DNA of 64,000 bases, taken from Novosphingobium aureum. GTDB lineage: Bacteria > Pseudomonadota > Alphaproteobacteria > Sphingomonadales > Sphingomonadaceae. The translations under genes were made by a program, and so were the position numbers. Numbering within the stretch: position 1 is the stretch's first letter; each line of letters starts with the position of its first letter. The notes below the pieces were generated by a model. That model had not been told where the DNA came from, did no database searches, and worked only from the letters and a program-made list of their open reading frames with translations. The stretch is taken from positions 186,001-250,000 of the forward strand of contig NZ_JADZGI010000004.1 of assembly GCF_015865035.1 (NCBI RefSeq), in the 5' to 3' direction. Shown one piece after another: positions 34,915-44,422 of the stretch.

Positions 34915-35807
34915 TGAGCGCGCAAATCATCGACGGCAAGGCTTTCGCCGCCGCCCTGCGCGAGCGGGTTGCCGGGGTCGCTGCAAGCTTCGAGGCAGCC
35001 GCCGGTCGCAAGGCGGGCCTCGCCGTGGTGCTCGTGGGCGAGGACCCGGCCAGCCAGGTCTACGTGCGCAACAAGCACAAGCAGACGATCGCTTGCGGCA
35101 TGGAGAGCTTCGAGCACAAGCTGCCTGCCGAGACGAGCGAGGCTAACCTGCTCGCGCTCGTCGAGCAGCTCAATGCCGATCCGGCAGTCGACGGCATTCT
35201 CGTCCAGCTTCCGCTGCCCTCGCACATGGACGAGCAGAAGGTCATCGCGACGATCAACCCCGACAAGGACGTCGACGGCTTCCATGTCGTCAACGTCGGG
35301 CGTCTCGCCACGGGCGCGCGCGGCTTCGTGCCCTGTACGCCGCTGGGCTGCGTGATGCTGCTCAAGGACAAGCTCGGTTCGCTTTCGGGACTCGACGCGG
35401 TGGTGATCGGTCGCTCGAACATCGTCGGCAAGCCGATGGCGCAGCTGCTCCTTGCCGAGAGCTGCACCGTGACCGTCGCGCACAGCCGCACCAAGGACCT
35501 GCCCGGCGTCGTGCGGCGTGCCGACATCGTTGTTGCCGCCGTGGGCCGTCCGGAAATGGTCAAGGGCGACTGGCTCAAGCCCGGCGCGACCGTGATCGAT
35601 GTCGGCATCAACCGCGTGCCCGCCGCCGAAGAGGGCAAGACGCGCCTCGTGGGCGACGTGGACTTTGCCTCTGCCAGCGATGTCGCGGGGGCGATCACCC
35701 CGGTGCCGGGAGGCGTCGGGCCGATGACCATCGCGGTTCTCCTGCGCAACACCATCGTCGCCGCGCACCGCAATGCCGGCGTGGCCTTCGACGAGACCAC
35801 GCTTTGA
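34914..35807 (+). CDS. folD: Methylenetetrahydrofolate dehydrogenase/cyclohydrolase FolD
   Basis: This 297-residue bifunctional enzyme interconverts methylene-, methenyl- and formyl-tetrahydrofolate. YVRNKHKQ contains the catalytic Lys, VDGILVQLPLP and KDVDGFHVVNVG are the classic FolD signatures, and VIGRSNIVGKPM begins the NADP site. The C-terminal PVPGGVGPMTIAVLLRNT is complete. It overlaps yggT by one base and the next gene by 4. Confidence 0.97.
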   Translation: MSAQIIDGKAFAAALRERVAGVAASFEAAAGRKAGLAVVLVGEDPASQVYVRNKHKQTIACGMESFEHKLPAETSEANLLALVEQLNADPAVDGILVQLPLPSHMDEQKVIATINPDKDVDGFHVVNVGRLATGARGFVPCTPLGCVMLLKDKLGSLSGLDAVVIGRSNIVGKPMAQLLLAESCTVTVAHSRTKDLPGVVRRADIVVAAVGRPEMVKGDWLKPGATVIDVGINRVPAAEEGKTRLVGDVDFASASDVAGAITPVPGGVGPMTIAVLLRNTIVAAHRNAGVAFDETTL

Positions 35808-36517
35808 AGCTGGCCGCGCCTGCCGTCCTGCTGATCGCTACCCTGGGGCTCGGCCTTTCGGCAGTGCCTTCGCCTGCGCGCGACAGGGGTATGCCGGGCG
35901 GCAGGCCGGGGGCTGGTACGGCCAACCCGAGCGCGCTCATCGCGCAGGAAATCGCCTTCAACCGCATGGCGCGCGAGAAAGGCCAGTGGAAGGCCTTCGC
36001 CAAGTTCGCCGACGATGAGGCTATCCTGTTCGTGCCGCGCGCGGTTCTCGCAAAGGACTGGCTGCGCGGGCGCGACGAGCCCGCGACCACGCTCGACTGG
36101 GAAGCCTACGAGGTCTGGATGAGCTGCGACGGGACGCTTGGCGTCACCCGGGGCGGCTGGACCCGCTCGGACGGCGCGGTCGGCTACTTCACCACGATCT
36201 GGAAGAAGACGAAGAAGGGCGACTATCGCTGGGTGCTCGATCAGGGCGATCAGATGGCGAGCCCGCTCGAGAAGCCCGACTTCGCCTCCGCTGTCGTCGC
36301 CGACTGTCCTGCGCCCGGAGGCCCGCGACCCGGCGAGGGCGAGGACATCGTCGTGACCGCACCCGGCCCCAGCGGGCAGGGCGCCTCGCGCGACGGCACG
36401 CTGCGCTGGCGCTACGATGTCGCCGACGACATGAGCCGCACGATCACCGTTACCCTCAAGCGCAAGGGCGAGAACAAGGACGTGGTGTTCCACGCCGCTG
36501 CGCCCAAGGCAGGCTGA
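35804..36517 (+). CDS. Secreted NTF2-like protein of unknown function
   Basis: The product is 237 residues from a TTG at 35804 that overlaps the folD stop. It has a signal peptide (about 1-25) and a domain with IAFNRMAREKGQWKAFAKFADDEAILFVP, reminiscent of SnoaL/NTF2-like folds; the C-terminal 60 residues are polar. Two Cys (MSCDG, VADCP) may pair. No catalytic motif is certain. marC follows after 5 bases, so folD, this gene and marC look like one unit. Confidence 0.65.
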   Translation: MKLAAPAVLLIATLGLGLSAVPSPARDRGMPGGRPGAGTANPSALIAQEIAFNRMAREKGQWKAFAKFADDEAILFVPRAVLAKDWLRGRDEPATTLDWEAYEVWMSCDGTLGVTRGGWTRSDGAVGYFTTIWKKTKKGDYRWVLDQGDQMASPLEKPDFASAVVADCPAPGGPRPGEGEDIVVTAPGPSGQGASRDGTLRWRYDVADDMSRTITVTLKRKGENKDVVFHAAAPKAG

Positions 36518-36522
36518 CCCAG

Positions 36523-37158
36523 ATGTACGAACTGTTCCTCAGCGCCTTCGCGTCGTTCTTCGTGGTGATCGATCCGCTCGGCTGCGCGCCGATCTATGCC
36601 GGGCTTTCCGCCGGAGCGAGCCGCCGACAGGCCGTGGCGATGGCGGCCAAGGCCTGCATCATCTCGACCGTGATCCTGCTGATCTTCACCGCCTTCGGCA
36701 AGCAACTGCTCGGCGCGCTGCACATCGAACTCGATTCTTTCCGCATCGCAGGCGGCATCATGCTGTTCATGATCGCGATCGAGATGGTCTTCGAAAAGCG
36801 CACCCAGCGCCGCGAGGAGCGTGCCGAGAAGATCATGGCGCAGAACGCCGAGACCCCCGAGATCGAGGACGTTTCGGTCTTCCCGATGGCGATGCCGATG
36901 ATCGCGGGGCCCGGCTCGATCGCGACGATCATGCTGCTGACCTCGCGCGCGCAGGGACTCGAGGAAGTCGGCGCGGTCGTCGCCGCGATGCTGCTGGTGC
37001 TGGCGATGACTTTCGCCGCGCTCGCCGCCGCCGGCCCGCTGATGCGCGTGCTTGGCGAGAACGTCGAGGCCGTGATCACCCGCCTGCTCGGGGTGTTGCT
37101 GGCAGCGCTCGCGGCGCAATACGTGATCGACGGGGCAAAGTCCGCGCTGCTTGGTTGA
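36523..37158 (+). CDS. MarC-family inner-membrane protein
   Basis: This 211-residue protein has six predicted helices with the MarC pattern FFVVIDPLGCAPIYAGL at the start and FPMAMPMIAGPGSIATIML in the middle. MarC proteins are integral membrane proteins of unknown transport role; the older link to multidrug resistance is not supported. It is the last gene of the apparent yggT-folD run. Confidence 0.9.
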   Translation: MYELFLSAFASFFVVIDPLGCAPIYAGLSAGASRRQAVAMAAKACIISTVILLIFTAFGKQLLGALHIELDSFRIAGGIMLFMIAIEMVFEKRTQRREERAEKIMAQNAETPEIEDVSVFPMAMPMIAGPGSIATIMLLTSRAQGLEEVGAVVAAMLLVLAMTFAALAAAGPLMRVLGENVEAVITRLLGVLLAALAAQYVIDGAKSALLG

Positions 37159-37251
37159 CGCGCCGCGTCACAGCGTCTGCGGACAGGTTAATCTGGAGTT
37201 CATCGGCGGCTGCTTTCCTTGTCATCGATTGCAGTGACGCGAGGTGATGAC

Positions 37252-37662
37252 GTGGCCGGTACCAGAATCGTCCTCCTGACATTGGGCTTGCTGGCCTCGC
37301 TAGCATCGCCCGTGGGCCTTGCTCAGGCAGTTCGGGAGCCTGCGGGTGGCGCCAAGGACGAGGGCGGCCTGGTCGGACCACCGGCTCCGCGCGAGGGCGG
37401 TTATCACCCCGAAATCGATGCCCAGCTCAACGAGACGCGCCGCGATGTGCGCGAAGCCCGCGAACGCGGTCAGCTGAGCCGCAAGCAGGCGCGTGATTAT
37501 CGCAAGCAGGCCGGTCGCGTCTCTGCGGCGGCTAACCGCGCGCGTCGGCAAGCAGGCGGGATGAGTGCATCCGAAGCGCGCGATTTCGACATGCAGGCGC
37601 GGATGCTCGATAGCATGGTCAATGCACCCGCCACCATGAACGGCAGTCGCAAGAAGCCCTGA
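37252..37662 (+). CDS. Small secreted, charged protein of unknown function
   Basis: From a GTG at 37252, with GAGG upstream, the product is 136 residues. It has a signal peptide ending near GLAQA, then a Gly/Pro-rich linker and a helical Arg/Glu/Ala-rich segment (NETRRDVREARERGQL). A TTG at 37219 would add 11 residues before the signal. I recognise no family. It may be periplasmic and helical. Confidence 0.6.
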   Translation: MAGTRIVLLTLGLLASLASPVGLAQAVREPAGGAKDEGGLVGPPAPREGGYHPEIDAQLNETRRDVREARERGQLSRKQARDYRKQAGRVSAAANRARRQAGGMSASEARDFDMQARMLDSMVNAPATMNGSRKKP

Positions 37663-37704
37663 TCAGGGTCGGTCCGGTGCGATGGGTGCTCTTGACGCTT
37701 CACC

Positions 37705-38316
37705 CTATTGCAGTGTGGCGCCGTCCTCATCGCCGTCGGAGCTGCGTCCGAAGAATTGCATGAGCTGGACCAGCGTCTCGCAGCGCGCGGCAAGGCCCGG
37801 CGCCTCGAGCAGGGCCTGCTTCGAGGCAGGATCGAACGGGGCGATCTGCGATACCCCGTTGATGAGGGCCATGTCGTCGAGCCGGGAGACCTGCTCCCAG
37901 TCCACCGAATAGCCCTGCCGGTCGGCGAAACGGCGCGCCTCGCGCTCGAACGAGGCTCGCTCGATAGGGGCCAGCACTTCGTCCTCGCGATCGGCGATCA
38001 TTTCGGCCTCGACCTGCCGGAACGGCGTGCCGACCTCGAGTTCTTTGAGTACGCGAAAGCGCGATTCGCCTTCGAGGATGATGTTGAAGCGCCCGTCGTC
38101 GAGCGCTTCGACCTCGTCGATCCGGCCGAGGCACCCGATCGTGTAGAGCGGCGCGCCCTCGGCCGGGCGCTGCGGCTGGATCATGCCGATGCGCCGGTCG
38201 CGCGCGAGCGCATCGCTGATCATCGCCCGGTAGCGCGGCTCGAAGATGTGCAGCGGCAGTTGCAGCCGCGGGTAGAGGACCGCACCGGAGAGGGGGAATA
38301 TCGTGATGCGGGCCAT
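37705..38316 (-). CDS. LON substrate-binding-domain protein
   Basis: This 203-residue protein contains only the N-terminal substrate-binding domain of Lon proteases (PF02190): IFPLSGAVLYPRLQLPLHIFEPRYRAM, then RIGMIQP and a C-terminal helical part. It lacks ATPase and protease domains. Stand-alone LonN proteins are of uncertain function, perhaps substrate recruitment. It lies 25 bases downstream of the cnoX-like gene on the same strand, an arrangement that links it to protein quality control. Confidence 0.9.
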   Translation of the reverse strand: MARITIFPLSGAVLYPRLQLPLHIFEPRYRAMISDALARDRRIGMIQPQRPAEGAPLYTIGCLGRIDEVEALDDGRFNIILEGESRFRVLKELEVGTPFRQVEAEMIADREDEVLAPIERASFEREARRFADRQGYSVDWEQVSRLDDMALINGVSQIAPFDPASKQALLEAPGLAARCETLVQLMQFFGRSSDGDEDGATLQ

Positions 38317-38341
38317 CGTCGCTGCGCCTTGCCTGCCCGGC

Positions 38342-39253
38342 TCAGCCGAACAGGATCGTCGAGAGCTTGCGGCGCTTGGCCGAGACCCAGGCGTCCTCTA
38401 GCCCGACCGCCTCGAAGATCTCGAGCAGGCGGGTGCGTGCGGCGCCCTCGTTCCATTCGCGGTCGGCTGCGATCATGGCGAGCAGCGTATCGGTGGCGGC
38501 GTCGCGCTCACCCGAGGCGAAGGCGGCGTTGGCAAATGCGAACTGCGCGTCCATGTCGGCGGGATTGGCCTGCGCCGCGCTGCGCAGTGCGGCGAGTTCG
38601 CCGTCCTCGGGCTTGTCCTTGGCCAGTTCGAGCGCCTTGCGGGCACGCTCGATCATCGGGTCCTGCACCATCTCGGGCGGCAGGCCATCGAGCACCTGGG
38701 CGGCTTCATCGGTGCGGTCGAGCGCGACGAGTGCGCGCACCAGCCCTGCAACCGCTTCGATACTGTCGGGCGCTACCTGAAGGATCTGCATGAACACGCC
38801 AGCAGCCTGCTCGGCCTCACCGGCAGAGAGCGCTTCCTCGGCCATGGCGAGGTGGGGAGCGATATCCGGCTTGGGCGGTTCGTCACCGGCCTGGACCGGC
38901 AGCTTCTCGAGCAGCTGGTCGAGCGTTGCCTTGAGCTGCGACTCGCTGCGCGCCTGAGTCAGGTCTGCGACCGGCTGACCCTGGAACATCGCATAGACGG
39001 TCGGGATCGAACGGACCTGGAACTGCGCGGCGATGAACTGCTCTTCATCGACGTTGATCTTGGCGAGGACCACGCCCTTGTCGGCATATTCGGCTGCGAC
39101 CTTCTCGAGCACCGGCGTCAGCGCCTTGCACGGTCCGCACCATTCGGCCCAGAAATCGAGAATCACGAGCTTGGTCATCGAGGGCTCGACCACGGACTGG
39201 CGGAAGCGGTCCACGGCTTTCTGTTCGTCGATGTTGAGACCCATGCTGGCCAA
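38342..39253 (-). CDS. cnoX: Thioredoxin-TPR co-chaperone (CnoX/YbbN family)
   Basis: The product is 303 residues. The N-terminal thioredoxin domain has the active site WAEWCGPCK (C39, C42), followed by tetratricopeptide-like helices, as in CnoX, which protects clients from oxidation and passes them to GroEL or DnaK. The intact CGPC means reductase activity is possible, unlike E. coli YbbN (SQHC). The start is a TTG at 39253 with GGAG 7 bases upstream; the ATG 3 codons later lacks that spacing. It is co-directional with the LonN-domain gene. Confidence 0.93.
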   Translation of the reverse strand: MASMGLNIDEQKAVDRFRQSVVEPSMTKLVILDFWAEWCGPCKALTPVLEKVAAEYADKGVVLAKINVDEEQFIAAQFQVRSIPTVYAMFQGQPVADLTQARSESQLKATLDQLLEKLPVQAGDEPPKPDIAPHLAMAEEALSAGEAEQAAGVFMQILQVAPDSIEAVAGLVRALVALDRTDEAAQVLDGLPPEMVQDPMIERARKALELAKDKPEDGELAALRSAAQANPADMDAQFAFANAAFASGERDAATDTLLAMIAADREWNEGAARTRLLEIFEAVGLEDAWVSAKRRKLSTILFG

Positions 39254-39481
39254 GATGCTGCTCCGTTTCGTTCGATTGCAAGAGCGCCCTAGATCGACCT
39301 TCGAGGCGGGTTTGTGAAGGGGGCATCCGTGAATCTGACCGGAATCGCACCTTGTCGCAAATTGGTGACGTTTTTCGCTTGCGGCCTTTTCGAAGCGCTG
39401 CTAGTGGCGCGCCTCCACCCCGGACGGGCGGCGGGTTTCTTCGGAAATCCACGGCCCGGATTTTCGGAAAACGGCGCCAGA

Positions 39482-39556
39482 GCGGGCGTAGCTCAGGGGT
39501 AGAGCACAACCTTGCCAAGGTTGGGGTCGAGGGTTCGAATCCCTTCGCCCGCTCCA
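39482..39556 (+). tRNA. tRNA-Gly (GCC), copy 1
   Basis: The sequence folds as a standard 75-base tRNA with encoded CCA. The acceptor is GCGGGCG/CGCCCGC, the anticodon loop has GCC (CAACC-TTGCCAA-GGTTG), and the T loop is TTCGAAT. It is identical to the copy at 39669-39743. Confidence 0.97.
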
Positions 39557-39668
39557 GCGCCGGTCCGGAACATCGTTTCCGGATCTCGCGGTCCAGACCG
39601 GCTTCGAGATCCTCAAGAGGCGCTTGCCGAGCAGCGATTGCGTTGCTAATGGCCCGCCTCGCGCCAGA

Positions 39669-39743
39669 GCGGGCGTAGCTCAGGGGTAGAGCACAACCTT
39701 GCCAAGGTTGGGGTCGAGGGTTCGAATCCCTTCGCCCGCTCCA
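39669..39743 (+). tRNA. tRNA-Gly (GCC), copy 2
   Basis: It is identical over all 75 bases to copy 1, with the same 8 bases (GCGCCAGA) just before it, which suggests a local duplication. A short T run (GTTTTCC) follows and may end the transcript. Confidence 0.97.
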
Positions 39744-39863
39744 GTTTTCCCAGATATTGCGACATTTTCGACGAGCCCCCGGCGCATCGCCGTGCGGGTC
39801 TGCTTTCGTGTCTGCAGGGCCGCGCCTGGCGCGCAGGCGCCGGCGCGGCCTCGTTGCGAGGTG

Positions 39864-41210
39864 TCAGTCGCCAGCCACGGTCATGCCATCGACGCGCAGC
39901 GTTGGAACGTTGATTGCGCGGTGCCATTCCAGATCGTTGGCCGCGCGCATGTTCGCGTACATCGAGAGCAGGTTGCCAGCCACGGTCAGCTCGGCCACCG
40001 GTCCGGCGAACTTGCCGTCGACGATGCGCAGGCCCGATGCACCGCGGCTGTAATCGCCGGTCACGCCATTGACGCCCTGGCCGATCAGCTCGGTGACGTA
40101 GATACCGTCGGCGATGTCGGCGATCAGCTCCTCAGGCGAGACCTCACCGGCCGCGAAATGGACATTGCTCACCGAGACCGAAGGCGAACCACCACCGCTG
40201 CGCGCGGCGTGGCCGGTCGGCTCCATGCCCAGCTGGCGCGCGGCGGCGGTGTCAAGCAGCCAGCCGGTGACACGCCCGTCCTCGACGAGGTTGCGCGCGC
40301 GCGTGGCGAGGCCTTCGCCATCGAACGGGCGCGAACGCAGTCCGCGGGGGCGGTGCGGGTCTTCGCCGATCACGGTGCCGGGCGGCAGGATCTGCTCGCC
40401 CAGACGGTCGAGCAGGAAGCTGGAACGCCGTGCGATGGCATTGCCCGACATCGCGCCGAGCAGATGGCCGACGAGCGTGCTGGAAACGCGCGGGTCGAAC
40501 ACCACCGGCATCGGCCCGCTGCGCACGCGACCGGGATTGAGACGGGCAACGGCGCGCTCGCCCGCGAGCAGGCCGATTTCTGCGGCCGAGGGCAGGTCGG
40601 CGCGGTGGTGCGCCTGTCTCCAGGCGTTGTCACGCTGCTTCGCGCCACCCTCGCCGGCGACCACCGAGACGCTGATCGAATGGCTGGTCGAGGCATGTCC
40701 GCCGGCAAAGCCGTGGCTGGTGGCGAGCGCGAAGACGCCGCCGCCCTGGCTGGCCGAAGCCCCGTCGGAATTGGTCACCCCGGCAACCGCACGCGCCGCG
40801 TCCTCGCCTGCTTCGGCGATCTCGCGCAGCTGCTGTGGGCTGGGTGCATCGGTGTCACACGTATCGAGTTCGGGGTAAGGGCCGTGGCTCAGCAGCTCCT
40901 CGGGGGCGAGCCCGGCATAGGCGTCCTCGGGGGCCAGACGGGCCATGGAGATCGCGCGCTCGGCCAGTTCGTCGAGGGCCTGGGGGGAGAGGTCGGAAGA
41001 GCCGATCGAGGCGCTGCGACGCCCTACGAAGAGGCGCAGCGCGATGTGTTCGCTTTCGGATCGCTCGACGTCTTCCAGTTTGCCGAGGCGCACCTGGATG
41101 CCTTCCGAGGCATTGGCGGCATAGATGGCGTCGGCTGCATCGGCTCCGGCTCGGCGGGCTCTCTCGACGAGATCGTTTGCGCGGTCCTTGGCCTGTTCTG
41201 GGGTGAGCAT
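39864..41210 (-). CDS. pmbA: PmbA (TldE), partner of TldD
   Basis: This 448-residue TldD/PmbA-family protein lacks the HExxxH zinc motif, as expected for the TldE subunit, and has the C-terminal GVTGDYSRGASGLRIVDGK and LSMYANMRAANDL typical of PmbA. With TldD (11672-13093) it forms a heterodimeric metalloprotease in the cytoplasm. The start is the ATG at 41210 (MLTPEQAKDRAN); the longer open frame is Cys/Arg-rich. Confidence 0.94.
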   Translation of the reverse strand: MLTPEQAKDRANDLVERARRAGADAADAIYAANASEGIQVRLGKLEDVERSESEHIALRLFVGRRSASIGSSDLSPQALDELAERAISMARLAPEDAYAGLAPEELLSHGPYPELDTCDTDAPSPQQLREIAEAGEDAARAVAGVTNSDGASASQGGGVFALATSHGFAGGHASTSHSISVSVVAGEGGAKQRDNAWRQAHHRADLPSAAEIGLLAGERAVARLNPGRVRSGPMPVVFDPRVSSTLVGHLLGAMSGNAIARRSSFLLDRLGEQILPPGTVIGEDPHRPRGLRSRPFDGEGLATRARNLVEDGRVTGWLLDTAAARQLGMEPTGHAARSGGGSPSVSVSNVHFAAGEVSPEELIADIADGIYVTELIGQGVNGVTGDYSRGASGLRIVDGKFAGPVAELTVAGNLLSMYANMRAANDLEWHRAINVPTLRVDGMTVAGD

Positions 41211-41355
41211 CGCTCTTTCCGTTCTCCACTCGCCGGGCCGGATCGCCCGCTTGCGCAGCAGGCCTAGTCGCGGTGGCGGACAAGCGCAAATCCCGCGTCG
41301 CGATTGTGCCCCGAAGGGCAGTGCGGCGCGAGCGTATCCGGAACGGCGATCAGGG

Positions 41356-41775
41356 TCAGGTGAACAGCAGCGCGAGCAGCTTGAACAGGCCGGTGAGGGC
41401 AAAGGGCAGGCCGATGGCGATGGCCCAGAGACCTAGCCGGTCGCGGCGATAGTAGGGCGCCAGTTCGGGGTTGGCGGCCTGCTCGTCGGACAGTCGGTTC
41501 CAGCGCGCCTCAAAACGGCGGCATGCCGGAATGATGGCAATGACCAGTACGATGAGGGCGAAGTAGGGGAGCAGCGATCCCGCGCCCGACTTCAGCGCGC
41601 CCACGGTCACGAAAATCTGCAACGTCGTATAAGCGAGCAGGGCATAGGCGATGTTGTCGCTCATGCGCTTGCGCCAGTCGAGCCTTGCAGTCGACCGCTG
41701 CGCTGCGAGCGGAGCTTGCCCGGCCTGCCGATCGGCGGGGCGGATGGGGGCCGGTGCTGCGCTGCTCCTGTCCAT
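41356..41775 (-). CDS. Small membrane protein of unknown function
   Basis: From the ATG at 41775 the product is 139 residues. It has a polar N-terminus, then three hydrophobic segments (MSDNIAYALLAYTTLQIFVT, YFALIVLVIAIIPACRRF and the C-terminal IAIGLPFALTGLFKLLALLF). Another ATG at 41820 or the internal MSDN Met could be the start; no ribosome site is clear. No family recognised. Confidence 0.6.
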   Translation of the reverse strand: MDRSSAAPAPIRPADRQAGQAPLAAQRSTARLDWRKRMSDNIAYALLAYTTLQIFVTVGALKSGAGSLLPYFALIVLVIAIIPACRRFEARWNRLSDEQAANPELAPYYRRDRLGLWAIAIGLPFALTGLFKLLALLFT

Positions 41776-42014
41776 GGTCACGGACTCTTTCGCTTCGTGG
41801 TGATTTCTTGAGTAGATCATTTCTTGCGTTTCGAATCAAGTTTGCGTTGCATTTGTGCAACTGCGTAACAGCCGTTTGCCAAGGGATTTTCGGTGAGGCG
41901 TGGTCATGGCGCGGTGCCTGCCGGGCACGGGGCATGCAGGTTTCGGACCAACCGGGGCTCTACGCAAAATTGCAGCCTTGCCGATCCTCTGGCCGCCGCC
42001 TAAATCATGGCGCA

Positions 42015-42800
42015 ATGACTGCCTCGACCGATATCTCGCCCGTGGAGCCCGAACAGGCCATGCGTTCCGATGCCGCCGGCGACGGGCTCGAGGTGATCTC
42101 CATTGCCAAGAGCTACGACAAGCGCGCGGTGCTAACCGACATCTCGCTGTCGGTGGCCAAGGGCGAAGTGCTCGGCCTGCTGGGGCCGAACGGCGCGGGC
42201 AAGACGACCTGTTTCTATTCGATCATGGGGCTGGTGAAGCCGGACTCGGGGCGCATCCTGATGGACGGCACCGACGTCACCCGTCTGCCGATGTACCGCC
42301 GCGCGATCCTGGGTCTGGGCTACCTGCCACAGGAGACATCGATCTTTCGCGGCATGACGGTCGAGCAGAACATCGCCGCCGTGCTCGAACTGAACGAGCC
42401 CGAGCGCGACGTGCGCGAAGCGGAACTGGAACGCCTGCTCGACGAATTCGGCCTCACCCGCCTGCGCGCAAGCCCGGCGATGGCACTTTCGGGCGGCGAA
42501 CGCCGCCGCTGCGAGATTGCCCGCGCGCTTGCCGCCAAGCCCTCGATCATGCTGCTCGACGAGCCTTTCGCAGGCATCGATCCGCTCTCGATCTCGGACA
42601 TCCGCGACCTCGTCAAGGACCTCAAGACGCGCGGCATCGGCGTGCTGATCACCGATCACAACGTGCGCGAGACGCTGGATATCGTCGACCGTGCCTGCAT
42701 CATCTATGGCGGGCAGGTGCTCTTCGCGGGCAGTCCCGACGCGCTGGTTGCCGACGAGAACGTGCGCCGCCTCTACCTCGGTGAAGGCTTCACGCTGTGA
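42015..42800 (+). CDS. lptB: Lipopolysaccharide export ATPase LptB
   Basis: LptB (261 residues) powers LPS transport to the outer membrane with LptF and LptG. Walker A GPNGAGKTT (57-65), signature ALSGGERRR, Walker B IMLLDEPFAGIDP and switch LITDHNVRETLDI are those of LptB rather than LivF. It lies directly before rpoN, as in many Proteobacteria, but lptC and lptA, normally upstream, are absent; a leftward unknown gene takes that place. Confidence 0.95.
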   Translation: MTASTDISPVEPEQAMRSDAAGDGLEVISIAKSYDKRAVLTDISLSVAKGEVLGLLGPNGAGKTTCFYSIMGLVKPDSGRILMDGTDVTRLPMYRRAILGLGYLPQETSIFRGMTVEQNIAAVLELNEPERDVREAELERLLDEFGLTRLRASPAMALSGGERRRCEIARALAAKPSIMLLDEPFAGIDPLSISDIRDLVKDLKTRGIGVLITDHNVRETLDIVDRACIIYGGQVLFAGSPDALVADENVRRLYLGEGFTL

Positions 42801-42826
42801 GGCCGTCCTTGCGGACCTGCTGATCC

Positions 42827-44362
42827 ATGGCGCTGGGGCCGCGACTGGATCTGCGTCAGAGCCAGTCGCTGGTCATGACGCCGCAGCTGCAGCAGGCGAT
42901 CAAGCTGCTGGCGCTGTCCAATCTCGAGATCGAGACCTTCATTTCCGATGCGCTGGAAGCGAACCCGCTGCTCGATCTCGGCAGCGCCGGGGCTGTGGGC
43001 GATGGCGAGGGCGGTGAGCCGGAGGTGGACCTGCGCCGTACGACGCCCGAGCGCTCCGATGCCGACCGGCTGATCGGCGAGGGGCGCGGCGGCGAAGACC
43101 AGCCGCTCGACATCGATCCCGCCGGAATCGATGCTGACCGCGACACCGGCGACGGGCAGGGCGAGCCTCGCCATGGACCGGACGCGAGCGGGGCAGATGC
43201 CGAATGGGGTTCGGCGCTGGTCGGCTCGGGCAGCGAGACGGGGCCGGGGCTCGACGAGCGCGAGGGGGCGGGGCCGAGCCTTGCCGAACACCTCGAGGCA
43301 CAGGTCGGCGCCGCCGCGCCCGATGCGCTCACGGCGGCGGTTGCGCGCTACATCATCGGCCAGCTCGACGATGCCGGGTACCTCGCTGCGGGCAACGAGG
43401 AGCTGGCCAGCGACCTTGGCATCGAGGTCGCGCAGGTGCGCGCAGCACTGAAAGTCGTGCAGTCACTCGATCCCACCGGCGTTGGCGCGCGCGATCTCGC
43501 CGAATGCATTGCGCTCCAGGCAATCGAGGCAGATCGCTACGATCCGTGCATGGCGCGGCTGATCGAGAATCTCGACCTCGTCGCGCGCGGCGATGTCTCG
43601 CGCCTCAAGCGTCTGTGCAACGTCGACGACGAGGACTTCGCCGAGATGCTGGCCGAACTGCGCAGTTACGACCCGCGCCCGGGGCTACGGTTCGGCGGCG
43701 AGCCGGGCGGCGCGGTCACGCCCGACATCCTGCTGGTGCCCGTCGCCGGGGGTGGCTGGGACCTGCGGCTCAATCAGGCCAGCCTGCCGCGCCTCGTGGT
43801 CAACCGCGAGTACTACGTCGAGCTTCGCGGCTCTTGCGCAGACAAGGGTGCGCGCGGCTGGCTTTCGGAAAAGCTCGCCGATGCCAACTGGCTGATCAAG
43901 GCGCTCGACCAGCGCCAGAAGACGATCCTCAAGGTCGCGAGCGAACTGGTGCGCCATCAGGAGGGCTTCTTCCGTCACGGCGTCGCGCATCTCAAGCCGC
44001 TGACCCTGCGCACCGTGGCAGAGGCGATCGGTATGCACGAATCGACCGTCAGCCGCGTGACCTCGAACAAGTATCTCAACTGCCCGCGCGGGACCTTCGA
44101 GCTCAAGTACTTCTTCGGCTCGGGCGTGGCCTCGGCTGACGGCGAGGGCGGGGCTTCGGCCGAGGCGGTCAAGGCCGCGATCCGGCAGCTGATCGATGCC
44201 GAGGACCCCAAGGCGATCCTGTCCGACGATGCCCTCGTCGAACTGCTCAAGGCCAAGGGTTTCGAGCTGGCCCGGCGCACGGTGGCGAAGTATCGCGAGG
44301 CGATCGGTCTTGGCAGTTCGGTCCAGCGCCGCCGCCAGAAAAAGCTCGCGACGCGCGGCTGA
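42827..44362 (+). CDS. rpoN: RNA polymerase sigma-54 factor
   Basis: RpoN (511 residues) has the Gln/Leu-rich region I (RQSQSLVMTPQLQQAIKLL), an acidic variable region II, a core-binding region and the C-terminal helix-turn-helix with RpoN box ARRTVAKYRE (482-491). It directs transcription of activator-dependent -24/-12 promoters. It follows lptB after 26 bases. The usual downstream hpf and ptsN genes are missing. Confidence 0.97.
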   Translation: MALGPRLDLRQSQSLVMTPQLQQAIKLLALSNLEIETFISDALEANPLLDLGSAGAVGDGEGGEPEVDLRRTTPERSDADRLIGEGRGGEDQPLDIDPAGIDADRDTGDGQGEPRHGPDASGADAEWGSALVGSGSETGPGLDEREGAGPSLAEHLEAQVGAAAPDALTAAVARYIIGQLDDAGYLAAGNEELASDLGIEVAQVRAALKVVQSLDPTGVGARDLAECIALQAIEADRYDPCMARLIENLDLVARGDVSRLKRLCNVDDEDFAEMLAELRSYDPRPGLRFGGEPGGAVTPDILLVPVAGGGWDLRLNQASLPRLVVNREYYVELRGSCADKGARGWLSEKLADANWLIKALDQRQKTILKVASELVRHQEGFFRHGVAHLKPLTLRTVAEAIGMHESTVSRVTSNKYLNCPRGTFELKYFFGSGVASADGEGGASAEAVKAAIRQLIDAEDPKAILSDDALVELLKAKGFELARRTVAKYREAIGLGSSVQRRRQKKLATRG

Positions 44363-44422
44363 AACGGGCGGGTCCGGCCGCTGTTCGCGGTGATGTGACT
44401 GCTCCCGCGAGATTTTTATTCC

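Noticed and set aside
39401..39927. Leftward open frames across the two tRNA genes
   Set aside because: They encode the familiar spurious peptides produced by reading tRNA-Gly in antisense (SNPRPQPWQGCALPLSY). The tRNA calls are certain, so these are not genes.
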